Positions 37,885-46,202 of a stretch of DNA of 64,000 nt are shown piece after piece; position 1 is the stretch's first letter, and each line of letters starts with the position of its first letter. The translations under genes and the position numbers were made by a program. The stretch lies in contig JABFRB010000034.1 of assembly GCA_013141385.1 (NCBI GenBank), positions 47,951-111,950 on the forward strand, given 5' to 3'. The notes under the pieces were generated by a model. It was given only the letters and a program-made list of their open reading frames with translations, was not told the origin of the DNA and did no database searches. The DNA comes from Bacteroidales bacterium. Lineage in GTDB: Bacteria > Bacteroidota > Bacteroidia > Bacteroidales > Tenuifilaceae.

Positions 37885-38640
37885 AAAAGTATTATTACCT
37901 CCGTTAAGCGAAGGCTATAAGAACCAAAAATGATTGGGTTGGGCGGTTGGCTCCCGATAAAAAACATCGGGACAAGTTATGCCGCCGTCCATCTATTGCC
38001 TCCTTTTTACCTGACTTAATCCATTACCTATAATCATTCTTTTGTCAGCGGGCGGCCGGAAGATATGGCGAGCCAGAGAAAGCCCGTGGGCAGAACGGCG
38101 AAGCCCTCATGAGCCAAAGGCGAATAACCATCATATGTTGACTTCGTCGAACTCGCAAAAAACGCTCGGTTCTTGATTTTTTGGTACTTTTTTATCAAGA
38201 AAAAAGTACAGAAATAATTCCTACAATCCTTTCTATTCTTGAAGGCTTTACCTTCACAATATTCAAACAAACAAAAACCCTGCTTTCGCAGAATTCATAA
38301 TACCAATAACATTCAACCACTCCGTGGTTGTTTTTTATCACATACATTACCCCGCATTGCATACGGGGCTATTCACCTTCAATCCCTTTGGGATTAAAAA
38401 AAGAATTCCAATCTCGTAAAGAGCTCGGTACTCTTTACCCTAATTGTTTTGTCAGCGGGCGGCCGGAAGATATGGCGAGCCTGAGAAAGCTCGTGGGCAG
38501 GAGCATCATATCTTCTTGATCTTTTGGTACTTTTCCATCAAGGGAAAAGTACGAAGAAAGCATATATAGAATACCATCTACAATATTTGGATGAACACCC
38601 CTCTAATTGAACTACATACACGCCATATTAAGCCGATAAA
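37885..38640. repeat. Repeat-rich region right of the RiPP locus
   Basis: No gene is supported. In order: the third 52-bp CCGTTAAGC unit (37901-37952), the CCCGAT...ATCGGGACAAG palindrome (37953-37978), a 54-bp GC-rich unit TTTTGTCAGCGGGCGGCC (38039-38093, repeated at 38447-38500), a micro-element on the - strand (38139-38170), a CTTGAT...GGTACTTTT palindrome (38171 and again at 38516), and the second copy of the 145-bp repeat (38235-38385). Confidence 0.8.
38139..38170 (-). repeat. 32-nt micro-element, - strand copy
   Basis: Reading on the - strand it begins ACCGAGCG and ends AAGTCA, the same length as the copies in the CRISPR repeats. It sits between CATCATATGT and TCTTGAT. The related sequence at 38505-38520 reads CATCATATCTTCTTGAT without it, so it looks like an unfilled counterpart. 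Confidence 0.75.
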
Positions 38641-38682
38641 ACATAAAAAAACTCCGAACGGCTATAAAATTCAATACAGCGC

Positions 38683-38913
38683 ATGTCGATTGTCATTGAA
38701 CCTATGTCGATTGTCATTGCACGCATGTCGATTGTCGTTGAACACATGTCGATAGTCATTGAACGCATGTCGATTGTCGTTGAACACGTGTCGATAGTCA
38801 TTGAACGCATGTCGATTGTCGTTGAACACATGTCGATTGCCATTGAACACATGTCAATTGTCATTGCACTCATGTCGACTGTCATTGAACGTATGTCGAT
38901 TGATATTGAGAGA
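38683..38913. repeat. 21-bp tandem repeat, 11 units
   Basis: The unit is close to ATGTCGATTGTCATTGAACGC, repeated without any insertion or deletion; units differ by 1-5 bases. Two weaker GTGTCCAG units follow (38914-38955). Frames on both strands stay open through it; the + frame would give a heptad MSIVIER repeat. I do not count it as a gene because nothing non-repetitive is attached. Confidence 0.85.
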
Positions 38914-39070
38914 GTGTCCAGAAAAGTGTGGAGAGTGTCCAGGAAAGTATGTAAATGATTATTCTCTTTTCATATCTAAGGATACGAAAGAAAGTTTACA
39001 TCGATCGGGGAATAGAAAAGTTGTAGATTTAGAGATTAAGCGTAGATTTTAGTTAACCTAAAAACACACA

Positions 39071-39105
39071 AAACCCTTTGCAAACATTTTGTTTACAAAG
39101 GGTTT
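39071..39105 (-). terminator. Probable ancestral terminator of the tRNA-Leu operon
   Basis: AAACCCTTTGCAAAC and GTTTACAAAGGGTTT pair with one mismatch around ATTTT. On the - strand it is followed by TTTGTGTGTTTTT. It lies just outside the left attachment site, where the sequence downstream of the tRNA would have been before integration. Confidence 0.65.
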
Positions 39106-39116
39106 CGTTGTTTAAT

Positions 39117-39132
39117 TGTGCCCAGGACAAGA
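39117..39132. other. Left attachment site (att core)
   Basis: TGTGCCCAGGACAAGA, identical to 56828-56843, followed by unrelated element sequence. Confidence 0.9.
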
Positions 39133-39219
39133 AAATTTTACCCCCATCTTACGCACTATTATTCAGTTAGTTATACTATTATTGTTCGTGTATCTGTGTA
39201 TCAATTGTATAAATCTGTA

Positions 39220-39594
39220 TCATTTTATTGGTAACTTCAATAAATTCTTTACACAACTATCAATCATTTTGCTATTACCTGTTTGCTTATAATATGCTAA
39301 TGCCTTAGTTAATTGATTTCTTGAGTCTTCTATTCTTTTATCTCGCATTGCAAATATTCCAAGTATGAAACTAGAATGTCCTAGCGATTCGTTCCTAGTC
39401 TTAATTATTTCAATATTAAATTTCGCAATTAGTTCCTTGTTATTTTTTTCGTTTTCTTCCTTTATTTTTCTAATTTCAGAATAGTTAAAGTAAATAGGAA
39501 TTGCTATTCCTATCATTACTAATATGGCAATTACTGCAACTGCTATTGCTATTATTGTTAAAGCCGATCCTTCAGTTATACTTAATATTATCAT
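39220..39594 (-). CDS. Small membrane protein in the repressor operon
   Basis: The 124-residue protein has one strong membrane helix (IIAIAVAVIAILVMIGIAIP, about residues 14-33). A charged coiled coil (RKIKEENEKNNKELIAKF) and a helical tail follow. It starts 3 bases after the XRE regulator stop and is surely co-transcribed with it. It is the gene closest to the left end. In lysogenic elements this place often holds a superinfection or immunity function, but nothing in the sequence proves that. Confidence 0.65.
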   Translation of the reverse strand: MIILSITEGSALTIIAIAVAVIAILVMIGIAIPIYFNYSEIRKIKEENEKNNKELIAKFNIEIIKTRNESLGHSSFILGIFAMRDKRIEDSRNQLTKALAYYKQTGNSKMIDSCVKNLLKLPIK

Positions 39595-39597
39595 ATC

Positions 39598-39939
39598 TTA
39601 TTTATTTAAAATTTCTAAGTTATTTTCTCCAAAAACCAATTTTAAAACCTGGTCTTTTTTTTCCTTTTTAAGTTCAATCTGAAGAACTATTCTTGATTTA
39701 TCTTCATCATTATCTGTAGAGCCAATCGGTGCCCACTTTTCAGGAAATGTAATTACATCTATTACTGATAATTTAAATACATCCGCGAACTTGCTCAAAG
39801 TATCAAAGTCGATTTTTGTTCTTCCTAATTCAATTCTTGCATAAGCAGATTGACTCTTATTAATCCTTTCAGCCATATCTTCCTGACTAAAACCATTTGC
39901 TTCCCTAATAAATTTAAGTTGTTCATTAATCTTTTTCAT
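39598..39939 (-). CDS. XRE-family repressor of the element
   Basis: The 113-residue protein has an N-terminal helix-turn-helix (LKFIREANGFSQEDMAERINK, about residues 8-28, and YARIELGRTKIDFDTLSKFA) and no peptidase domain. It is divergent from the early operon, with two 20-bp direct repeats in between, which are its likely operators. It is the probable lysogeny regulator. Because it lacks an S24 domain, induction would need another signal or an antirepressor. Confidence 0.82.
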   Translation of the reverse strand: MKKINEQLKFIREANGFSQEDMAERINKSQSAYARIELGRTKIDFDTLSKFADVFKLSVIDVITFPEKWAPIGSTDNDEDKSRIVLQIELKKEKKDQVLKLVFGENNLEILNK

Positions 39940-39992
39940 AAAGTGATTTTAAGTAATTAATTATTAAATCATTATGCAATTTGTGTAAAATA

Positions 39993-40042
39993 ATATGCAA
40001 ATAATGGGTTAAAAATTTGCAAATATGCAATAAGTGGGTTAA
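39993..40042. promoter_or_regulatory. Likely operators between repressor and early genes
   Basis: Two direct repeats, ATATGCAAATAATGGGTTAA (39993-40012) and ATATGCAATAAGTGGGTTAA (40023-40042), are 30 bases apart. Further TATGCAA/TTGCATA half-sites lie on both sides. Confidence 0.65.
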
Positions 40043-40125
40043 CATTGCATACAAAATAGATGATTTATCCAATGCAGATAATGAATCCTATAAATCACTT
40101 AATGACTAACCAATAAAATTTGAGT

Positions 40126-40416
40126 ATGAATGTAATTACGGCAAACGCTTTAAAGAATCTACCAAATGCACTTTTATGTAATTATTGGGCTATTTATCTA
40201 GGTAATACATCGTTGGACAATAAGTTAATAGATAACTATAATGATAAAGATGCCACTATTGGCAGTGCGACCAGTAGTTTACATAAGTTTTTATTGGAAA
40301 CTATTTACAGGGGGAGAATTCTCATATTAAGGCTATCTGATAAGCCATATCCTAAAAAAGGAGGATTTTCAGTTAAATTTTATTCACCCTATTCAAATGA
40401 AGGAGAAATTTTATAA
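40126..40416 (+). CDS. Early hypothetical protein, paralogue of the 52716 gene
   Basis: The 96-residue protein has a domain NYWAIYLGNTSLDN...DNYNDKDATIGSAT and SDKPYPKKGGFSVKF. The late gene at 52716 starts with the same domain. The function is unknown. ATG 40126 is the start; the TTG two codons earlier lies in the AAAATTTGAG motif that precedes several genes here. First gene of the rightward operon. Confidence 0.65.
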   Translation: MNVITANALKNLPNALLCNYWAIYLGNTSLDNKLIDNYNDKDATIGSATSSLHKFLLETIYRGRILILRLSDKPYPKKGGFSVKFYSPYSNEGEIL

Positions 40417-40446
40417 TTAATTACTAATAACTTAAAATTTGAGATT

Positions 40447-40698
40447 ATGACAACAGAAGCAGTTTTACGAAACTTTGAGAAACGGGGCGTTTGCCTGTTT
40501 ATCGTTTTCGATTACAAAATTACCAACCGTTGGAAATTAGAATGCTTGGTAAGTAAAAACAAGCCCACTACGGATGATTGGGTAATTAGGGGTAACGCTA
40601 TGCTAAACCCCATTTATAATAGATTCAATAGCCGTTCAGAGGCAGAATCGCAAATAGAAAGCATCGGCGAATCTATTTGTAAAACCTACAATTACTAA
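40447..40698 (+). CDS. Early hypothetical protein
   Basis: The 83-residue protein resembles the C-terminal part of the product at 41073: FDYKITNRWKLECLVSKNKP and FNSRSEAE here, against FDGFLWRVRCQLVTNTP and FDSRSDAE there. No known family comes to mind. The shared AAAATTTGAG motif lies just before its ATG. Confidence 0.65.
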   Translation: MTTEAVLRNFEKRGVCLFIVFDYKITNRWKLECLVSKNKPTTDDWVIRGNAMLNPIYNRFNSRSEAESQIESIGESICKTYNY

Positions 40699-40716
40699 CC
40701 CTTAAAATTTGAGAGT

Positions 40717-41043
40717 ATGGCACTAAGTTTTAATAATGTTGAAAGAGCCTATAAGGTTTTCAATGAGTTAAAAAAAACTGTTTTACCAGAACTATCAATT
40801 GGCTCATTCCCCGAAGATATGGCTGAATGGAGTGATAGCGAAAAAGAAAATCCTCAATTGAATACGGTTTATGGCTTTGACAAAAAACAAGATAACGGCT
40901 GGGAAAACCTTGTATTTTTTGTAGAAAATCCTTCTGAGGAGCTCAAACAAAAATTCGACGAATTAAAATCAAACGTTAAAAATTCATCGATAAACGAAGC
41001 TTATACTGAAAATTCCAATTTATGGATTTTTGGCTGGTTTTAA
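40717..41043 (+). CDS. Early hypothetical protein
   Basis: The 108-residue acidic protein contains GSFPEDMAEWSDSEKENP and a Trp-rich C-terminus (NLWIFGWF). I do not recognise it. It has no signal peptide or membrane helix. The AAAATTTGAG motif precedes its start codon. Confidence 0.6.
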   Translation: MALSFNNVERAYKVFNELKKTVLPELSIGSFPEDMAEWSDSEKENPQLNTVYGFDKKQDNGWENLVFFVENPSEELKQKFDELKSNVKNSSINEAYTENSNLWIFGWF

Positions 41044-41072
41044 TTATTACTAACCCTTAAAATTTCACAACC

Positions 41073-41627
41073 ATGCAAACACTAACAATTACTTTCACAA
41101 CTAGCGTATTTTTATTAATCATTATTTTAATAATGATATCAGTAGTAACTATATACAGTTACGAAATGGCTCGAAGATTATTCTTTAAAAGCAAACACTT
41201 TACGGCCGAAAATAATCCGTTCAATCTGCTATCGATTAAAACATTGCTAACAACATTTATTGATAGCTTAACTGTCTCCAATTCCAAAATGGAAGCCTCT
41301 ATCGAGGAACTTAAGACTTGCCAGTATGAGATAATAGACCAAATAGTTAACCAGAAAAAAGCGGACACCCCTAAAAAAGTGGAAAGCAACGCCTTAACCC
41401 TAACCGATTACGAGGCGTTTGGGATATACTGCTTTGCTTGGTTTGATGGATTTTTATGGCGTGTTAGATGCCAGCTAGTAACCAATACACCAACTTGTAA
41501 AAAAGCACAAGAGGTTGATTTGCCAGGGCAATTTGATTCTAGATCGGATGCAGAAATTAACGCCTTAATTTTTGCCGAATCCCTTCACGTGTGCTCAGTT
41601 CATGAACTTATTAAAATGGGATCATAA
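41073..41627 (+). CDS. Early membrane protein
   Basis: The 184-residue protein has an N-terminal membrane helix (VFLLIIILIMISVVTIYSYE, about residues 11-30) and a linker with predicted coiled coil. Its C-terminal domain is related to the 40447 product (FAWFDGFLWRVRCQLV, FDSRSDAEINA). The stop codon overlaps the next ATG by one base (41627). Confidence 0.65.
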   Translation: MQTLTITFTTSVFLLIIILIMISVVTIYSYEMARRLFFKSKHFTAENNPFNLLSIKTLLTTFIDSLTVSNSKMEASIEELKTCQYEIIDQIVNQKKADTPKKVESNALTLTDYEAFGIYCFAWFDGFLWRVRCQLVTNTPTCKKAQEVDLPGQFDSRSDAEINALIFAESLHVCSVHELIKMGS

Positions 41628-41872
41628 TGGATATTGGAGCTTTTATAATAATACTCAACAGGCTTAGCCAGATGCTAAGCCTTGTTAAGGAGTGCGTTGG
41701 AGTTAAAGAGATTGTAGCTATTAATGTTTTAAGTTTTAGTATTAAAGGGGATGCTATAGAGTTAAAACTACGAGTTTTTAAACTCGATGATACTAATGAC
41801 TTTGACTTCTTAATCAAGAGTTACAGAAAACCCGAAGAAACAGCACTAAAAATTAAGGAAAGGATTGAGTAG
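41627..41872 (+). CDS. Early hypothetical protein
   Basis: The 81-residue protein has a short amphipathic N-terminus (MDIGAFIIILNRLSQMLSLV) and a strand-rich middle (IVAINVLSFSIKGDAIELKL). It is not a known family to me. It is translationally coupled to the upstream gene by the TAATG overlap, and the next gene begins one base after its stop. Confidence 0.6.
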   Translation: MDIGAFIIILNRLSQMLSLVKECVGVKEIVAINVLSFSIKGDAIELKLRVFKLDDTNDFDFLIKSYRKPEETALKIKERIE

Positions 41873-41873
41873 C

Positions 41874-42104
41874 ATGAAACCTTTTATCGAAACATACCAG
41901 GAGCTAAAAACTCGCAGGTCTCAGAAGATAATGCGTGAGCGTGTTATCGAGGCTTGCGAGATTAGCCCCAAAACGTTCTACTCCTGGCTTCGCCGGGGGA
42001 GCGTACCCGAAGGCAAGCATCAGGAGCGTATCGCTGAGCTGTACGGTGTACCCATTGAGTTTTATTTTCCTGTACCTAAAGAGCAGCCCGATGAGCCTAC
42101 GTGA
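41874..42104 (+). CDS. Small helix-turn-helix DNA-binding protein
   Basis: The 76-residue protein has the helical pattern KIMRERVIEACEISPKTFYS and WLRRGSVPEGKHQERIAELY, typical of phage Cro/YdaS-like or plasmid regulators. It is likely an early regulator of the element. I use ATG 41874; the TTG at 41865 lies in the previous gene. Confidence 0.65.
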   Translation: MKPFIETYQELKTRRSQKIMRERVIEACEISPKTFYSWLRRGSVPEGKHQERIAELYGVPIEFYFPVPKEQPDEPT

Positions 42105-42312
42105 TAGCTCCGCAACGGTAGATGATAGCGTTATCATCTACCTGTACCAAAGCGAGGTCGATCTACTCGTTGAGAGCCTTAACATCGCAGTATTCTTCGT
42201 TAAGGATGCTCATAGTGATTCTAAGTCAATCGATGACTTTAAGCTGCTCAGAACATCTATAATCAATCAAATCAAAGGCTATGCAAACAGCAACCAGAAG
42301 AAAATCGGTTGA
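42091..42312 (+). CDS. Early hypothetical protein
   Basis: The 73-residue protein (start MSLRDSSATVDDSVIIYLY) overlaps the HTH gene by 14 bases and the next gene by 32. The overlap pattern and the ATG position make this the real start of a longer open frame that extends left. Function unknown. Confidence 0.55.
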   Translation: MSLRDSSATVDDSVIIYLYQSEVDLLVESLNIAVFFVKDAHSDSKSIDDFKLLRTSIINQIKGYANSNQKKIG

Positions 42313-42643
42313 GCCACTTCCAAAAACCGATTACGGACAAAAGAAGGCAACCATTATCAAAATGGTTCACGATTACTGCTTTCATGCTATGAAGGTTCAT
42401 GGTAATAGCAAAATATCATATAGCCAAACAAAGGCAGAGAAAGCATTTAGCCTGATGAATCAGTTCGATTCTAATCTAATCTACCAACCCCTCCCTTTTA
42501 TATGCTCAAAAGTTCTTAGGGTAATGAATAAATTAAAGGAGGTATTGGTCAATGAGCATAACCCCTCATACGCTTCATCAAAGCTTAAATTGGATGAAAT
42601 AGAGCAATTCATAAACGAAAATTACCTTTTCAGAAATGGATAA
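42281..42643 (+). CDS. Early hypothetical protein
   Basis: The 120-residue protein has a basic N-terminus (MQTATRRKSVEPLPKTDYGQ) and a helical body. It is unknown to me. It overlaps both neighbours, which shows tight operon packing just before the replication gene. Confidence 0.6.
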   Translation: MQTATRRKSVEPLPKTDYGQKKATIIKMVHDYCFHAMKVHGNSKISYSQTKAEKAFSLMNQFDSNLIYQPLPFICSKVLRVMNKLKEVLVNEHNPSYASSKLKLDEIEQFINENYLFRNG

Positions 42644-42764
42644 CAGCGATGAAAAGAGCAAGGTAGAATCATTGCTTGATTCTGATTGCTACAATGAAGC
42701 CCTAGACCTGTTTTTTGATGAATTGCTAACAGAAATTGAAGCAAAACAAAGTAAGCCTTTATGA
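42636..42764 (+). CDS. Small acidic protein coupled to the primase-helicase
   Basis: The frame gives 42 residues, MDNSDEKSKVESLLDSDCYN continuing to AKQSKPL. It overlaps the previous gene by 8 bases and the next by ATGA (42761-42764), a classic coupling overlap. The acidic composition and overlaps support a real small gene, perhaps an accessory factor of the helicase. Function unknown. Confidence 0.6.
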   Translation: MDNSDEKSKVESLLDSDCYNEALDLFFDELLTEIEAKQSKPL

Positions 42765-45613
42765 TAATCGACATCAATGAAATTTGGAAAATTACCGACG
42801 GTGGACGGACAATAATTGAAGATATCTACCCGCAAAGCAAGGATTCTTTTAATGGTAGAAAAAACTTCAAAATTCGCCCTGATGATAAAAAGGCTTCCTG
42901 CTCTGTGTTTAAGGATAAAACCAAAACATTTTGGTTTTTTCAGGATAAAGGAGGCGGTGATACTAAGGCTAAGAATGCTATTGTTTTAATCCAAGAAGCT
43001 AAAGGCTTGGATTATTATAATTCGCTTAAGTATGCCTGGGAGAACTATTGTAACGGCACTATCATTTTTAATAACACCTTCCCAGAACCAAAAATTGAGA
43101 ACACCAAAAAGGAGTACGATAAAATTCAGGTTAAGCCCAAAAAAGGGTTTACACCCTTTGAACTTTCGGTTTTGGGCGTTGGCATCAAGGAGGAGCATTG
43201 TAAGGATTTTAGCCTAGTTGCTTTGGACTACTACATTACCAAAAAAGGCTATAAGATTAAATCTACCGATGAGTACCCGATATACTACTACGATTATGGT
43301 ACATTCGGAAAAATATACCAACCTTTTGCAAAGGAGTATCGATTTTTGTACGTTGGCGAAAAGCCCGACCACTATATTTTTTCCGATAACAGAACCGCCA
43401 AACTTTTAAATAAGATTAAGAAGGGTGAATTCCTATCTACTGATGATGAGAATTCTGATAAACAGCTAGAAGAGGTTATTATGTGTACTGGCCCATCGGA
43501 TGCGCTAACGGTGTATACGAATGGTTACCGGGTTGTTTGGTTTAATTCAGAAACAGGAGATTTCACTGCTTCAGATTATCGAATTCTTAAAAAGCTAGCA
43601 AAAACAATCTATACGCTGCCAGACATTGATAAAACAGGCGTTAAGGAGGTTCTTGAGATATGTACTAGGTTTTTAGATATTCATATTATTTGGCTGCCCG
43701 AAGATTTAAAACGCTTTAAGGATTGGAAGGGTAACCAGTGTAAGGATGTGCGGGATTTCTTTAAGTACTACCATAATACCACTTATTATAATAATGCTTT
43801 CTACTTTAAAAAGCTAGTCGAAACCTCACTTTCACTTCAATTCTGGGTTGTAATTATTGAAGAGGACAAGAACGGAATTAAGCACTTTAAATATGAGATT
43901 AGCAACGAGCATATATATCGTTTCTTAAATGCTTGTGGTTTTTTCACCATTGATTCCAAGGCAACTAAAAGCGAGTACTCCTACATTCGAATAATTGATA
44001 ATGTAGTAGAAGAAATCCCTGAAAAGAAGATTCAGGAGCACATTAACAAGTTCCTGATTGATTATTTAGGAAATCATCTGGAGTACTATAACATTAAGCT
44101 GATTAACTCAATTCACCGAACTAACCAGCTAAAATTAGCCTCCCTGGCAAAGCTTAAGAGAATTGAGCTCGATTTTAAGTCGTACGGCGTTGGGTTCGAT
44201 TATCTTTTCTTTAAGAATTGCGCTATCCTAATTACAGGGCAAAAGATTGAAAAATTCTCTATTAATACTACCAGTAAGTATGTAATGAAGGATAAAATAA
44301 TAGACTTTCATTTTATACCGTCAGAAAGCCCATTTTCGATTGAATTCACACAAGAGTACAGAGAGTTGCTTGAAAGCCTAGATCGTTCAAATTTGCCACA
44401 AGAAAAAGAAATTATAAGGACAAAAATTGACGGTGTACGGGATGTGGATAGGTTTGAATTAATTATTAAAGATAATAGCTATTCGCTAATCCGCTACCTG
44501 ATTAACACGTCCAACGTTCATTGGCAAAAGCAGGAAAAGGGAATTTCCCTTACTCTTGATGAGATAAAGGAAAATAATCTACATTTTATTAATAAAGTAA
44601 TCGCATTAGGTTACTGCCTTTATCGGTACAAGGAAGCAGGGAGGGCTTACGCTACCTATGCAATGGAAACATCACAAGGGATGCTGGGCGCACACCGGGG
44701 CGGGACTGGGAAAAGTTTTTTCTTTTCTTTAATAAAGTACGTTCGCAAATTGGTAGAAGAAAGCGGACAAAAAGCAGATTTGGTAACGGACAAGCATCTA
44801 TTCAGCAAGGTAATTAAGGGAGATACAGAATTCGCCTACTTTGATGATGTTGCAGAAAGGCACGATCTACATATTTTTATGCCAGCCGTTACCGGGGCAA
44901 TGGAGGTTGAGCCAAAGTTTGTTAACAAGTATACAATTGATTACGAAGAATCTCCGAAGATTGGCATTTCATCCAATCACCCTGTTCGCAACATGGATCC
45001 ATCTTTAAAACGAAGGTTGTGGTTTGTAGGCTTTTCCGATTACTATCACCCCGAGGAAAGAAGCACAGGAACTAAAGAAAGAACTATGCTCACAGAGTTT
45101 GGGAAAAATCTTATCAAAGATTTTACCAACGATGAGATGAGCAAGTACTACAACCTAATGTGCTGGTGCCTCAATTTCTACTTAAAGTTTCATGAAAAGG
45201 TTAACCCCCCAATGGATGATATAGAGAAACGAAACCTACAGGGGTTGCTTGGTGATGAGTTCATTGACTGGGCTAGGGACTATTTTACTGTAGAAAAATT
45301 GAACATCGACCTTAATAAGGAAAATGCTTTCACTGATTATAAAGAAAGATTTACAGAAAAGGATAGAAGATTTTTAAAAGCAACAAAATTTAAGCAACGC
45401 CTAAAGCTGTACGCTGAATATTGCGGGTACATATTTAACCCACAAGATTTAATGTGTTCGCAAACGGAAATCCAGCGCAATGATATTCGCAAGCATGTGG
45501 ATGGTAAAGATGTCTACTGTTTTCACTACCGAACGAATGATTTTAAAACCACACCCGAACAGCCAAAGAAAGATTATGAAGTAGTTATTAATAATCAAAA
45601 AATTCCTTTCTAA
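42761..45613 (+). CDS. Primase-helicase (Toprim-like plus D5/SF3-type helicase)
   Basis: This 950-residue protein is the replication enzyme of the element. The N-terminal third looks like a DnaG-type Toprim region: EVIMCTGPSDALTVYTNGY with the conserved Glu/Gly, and TIYTLPDIDKTG with the DxD pair (about residues 240-295). The C-terminal part has a P-loop ATPase with Walker A GAHRGGTGKSFFFS (about 643-656), Walker B EFAYFDDVAE, and the motif PKIGISSNHPVRNMDPSLKR of superfamily 3 helicases. The arrangement is that of phage and plasmid primase-helicases. No DNA polymerase is encoded, so the host enzyme must be used. Confidence 0.82.
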   Translation: MIIDINEIWKITDGGRTIIEDIYPQSKDSFNGRKNFKIRPDDKKASCSVFKDKTKTFWFFQDKGGGDTKAKNAIVLIQEAKGLDYYNSLKYAWENYCNGTIIFNNTFPEPKIENTKKEYDKIQVKPKKGFTPFELSVLGVGIKEEHCKDFSLVALDYYITKKGYKIKSTDEYPIYYYDYGTFGKIYQPFAKEYRFLYVGEKPDHYIFSDNRTAKLLNKIKKGEFLSTDDENSDKQLEEVIMCTGPSDALTVYTNGYRVVWFNSETGDFTASDYRILKKLAKTIYTLPDIDKTGVKEVLEICTRFLDIHIIWLPEDLKRFKDWKGNQCKDVRDFFKYYHNTTYYNNAFYFKKLVETSLSLQFWVVIIEEDKNGIKHFKYEISNEHIYRFLNACGFFTIDSKATKSEYSYIRIIDNVVEEIPEKKIQEHINKFLIDYLGNHLEYYNIKLINSIHRTNQLKLASLAKLKRIELDFKSYGVGFDYLFFKNCAILITGQKIEKFSINTTSKYVMKDKIIDFHFIPSESPFSIEFTQEYRELLESLDRSNLPQEKEIIRTKIDGVRDVDRFELIIKDNSYSLIRYLINTSNVHWQKQEKGISLTLDEIKENNLHFINKVIALGYCLYRYKEAGRAYATYAMETSQGMLGAHRGGTGKSFFFSLIKYVRKLVEESGQKADLVTDKHLFSKVIKGDTEFAYFDDVAERHDLHIFMPAVTGAMEVEPKFVNKYTIDYEESPKIGISSNHPVRNMDPSLKRRLWFVGFSDYYHPEERSTGTKERTMLTEFGKNLIKDFTNDEMSKYYNLMCWCLNFYLKFHEKVNPPMDDIEKRNLQGLLGDEFIDWARDYFTVEKLNIDLNKENAFTDYKERFTEKDRRFLKATKFKQRLKLYAEYCGYIFNPQDLMCSQTEIQRNDIRKHVDGKDVYCFHYRTNDFKTTPEQPKKDYEVVINNQKIPF

Positions 45614-45615
45614 CT

Positions 45616-45963
45616 ATGAAAACAATCCAATTCACTCTTAATCAAAATCAGGTAGACATATTATATATGATGCTAAAAGGATTAGAAATAACAGCAGGTG
45701 ATGATCCTGATGCATCATCATTGATTTTTCAGTTTGAAAGTCAAGTTGATGCAAGTTCAGATTTAATGCCTAGGATAAACAGTATTGTCGATAAACTTAA
45801 TACGGCACTAGAAAGCATTGAAAACATTTCATCATTACCCGAAGTAAGTGAAGAGCAAATTAATAATCTTTTTAGTAAACTAAAAGATGACCAACATGAT
45901 GAAAACAAGCTATTAACATTCAACCATATTAGTAGTAAATCAAAAATATTTAACCAAAACTAG
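45616..45963 (+). CDS. Hypothetical protein downstream of the helicase
   Basis: The 115-residue acidic protein starts TIQFTLNQNQVDILYMMLKG and is mostly helical with many Ser/Asp/Glu. It follows the helicase by 2 bases. No known family. Confidence 0.55.
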   Translation: MKTIQFTLNQNQVDILYMMLKGLEITAGDDPDASSLIFQFESQVDASSDLMPRINSIVDKLNTALESIENISSLPEVSEEQINNLFSKLKDDQHDENKLLTFNHISSKSKIFNQN

Positions 45964-45965
45964 CC

Positions 45966-46154
45966 ATGACAGAAGTAGATAGAATAACTAGAATAAAGAT
46001 AGAAGTAGCTAGAAAAAAAGGCTATGCTGGATATGTGCAAGGAACAGAATGGGAATTTGCAATGATTTTAACTCATCGAACAAAAAGACAAATTGCACTA
46101 TATGAGGAGGTTTTAAGAGAGTTAGAAAAAGAATTGTTAAATAATAAACAATAA
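45966..46154 (+). CDS. Small hypothetical protein
   Basis: 62 residues, charged and helical (TRIKIEVARKKGYAGYVQGT). Two bases after the previous gene. No family recognised. Confidence 0.5.
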   Translation: MTEVDRITRIKIEVARKKGYAGYVQGTEWEFAMILTHRTKRQIALYEEVLRELEKELLNNKQ

Positions 46155-46202
46155 TATGAAAGGTACTAAAGAGCGGGCGCACAAAAATATTAACCTAATT
46201 AT

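Noticed and set aside
35928..38519. Short open frames at 35928-36191, 38034-38270 and 38328-38519
   Set aside because: They lie in non-coding direct repeats that occur twice with differing frames, and have no protein-like composition.
38628..38958. Protein-coding genes on either strand of the 21-bp tandem repeat
   Set aside because: The open frames are a side effect of an indel-free 21-bp unit, and no non-repetitive protein part is attached.
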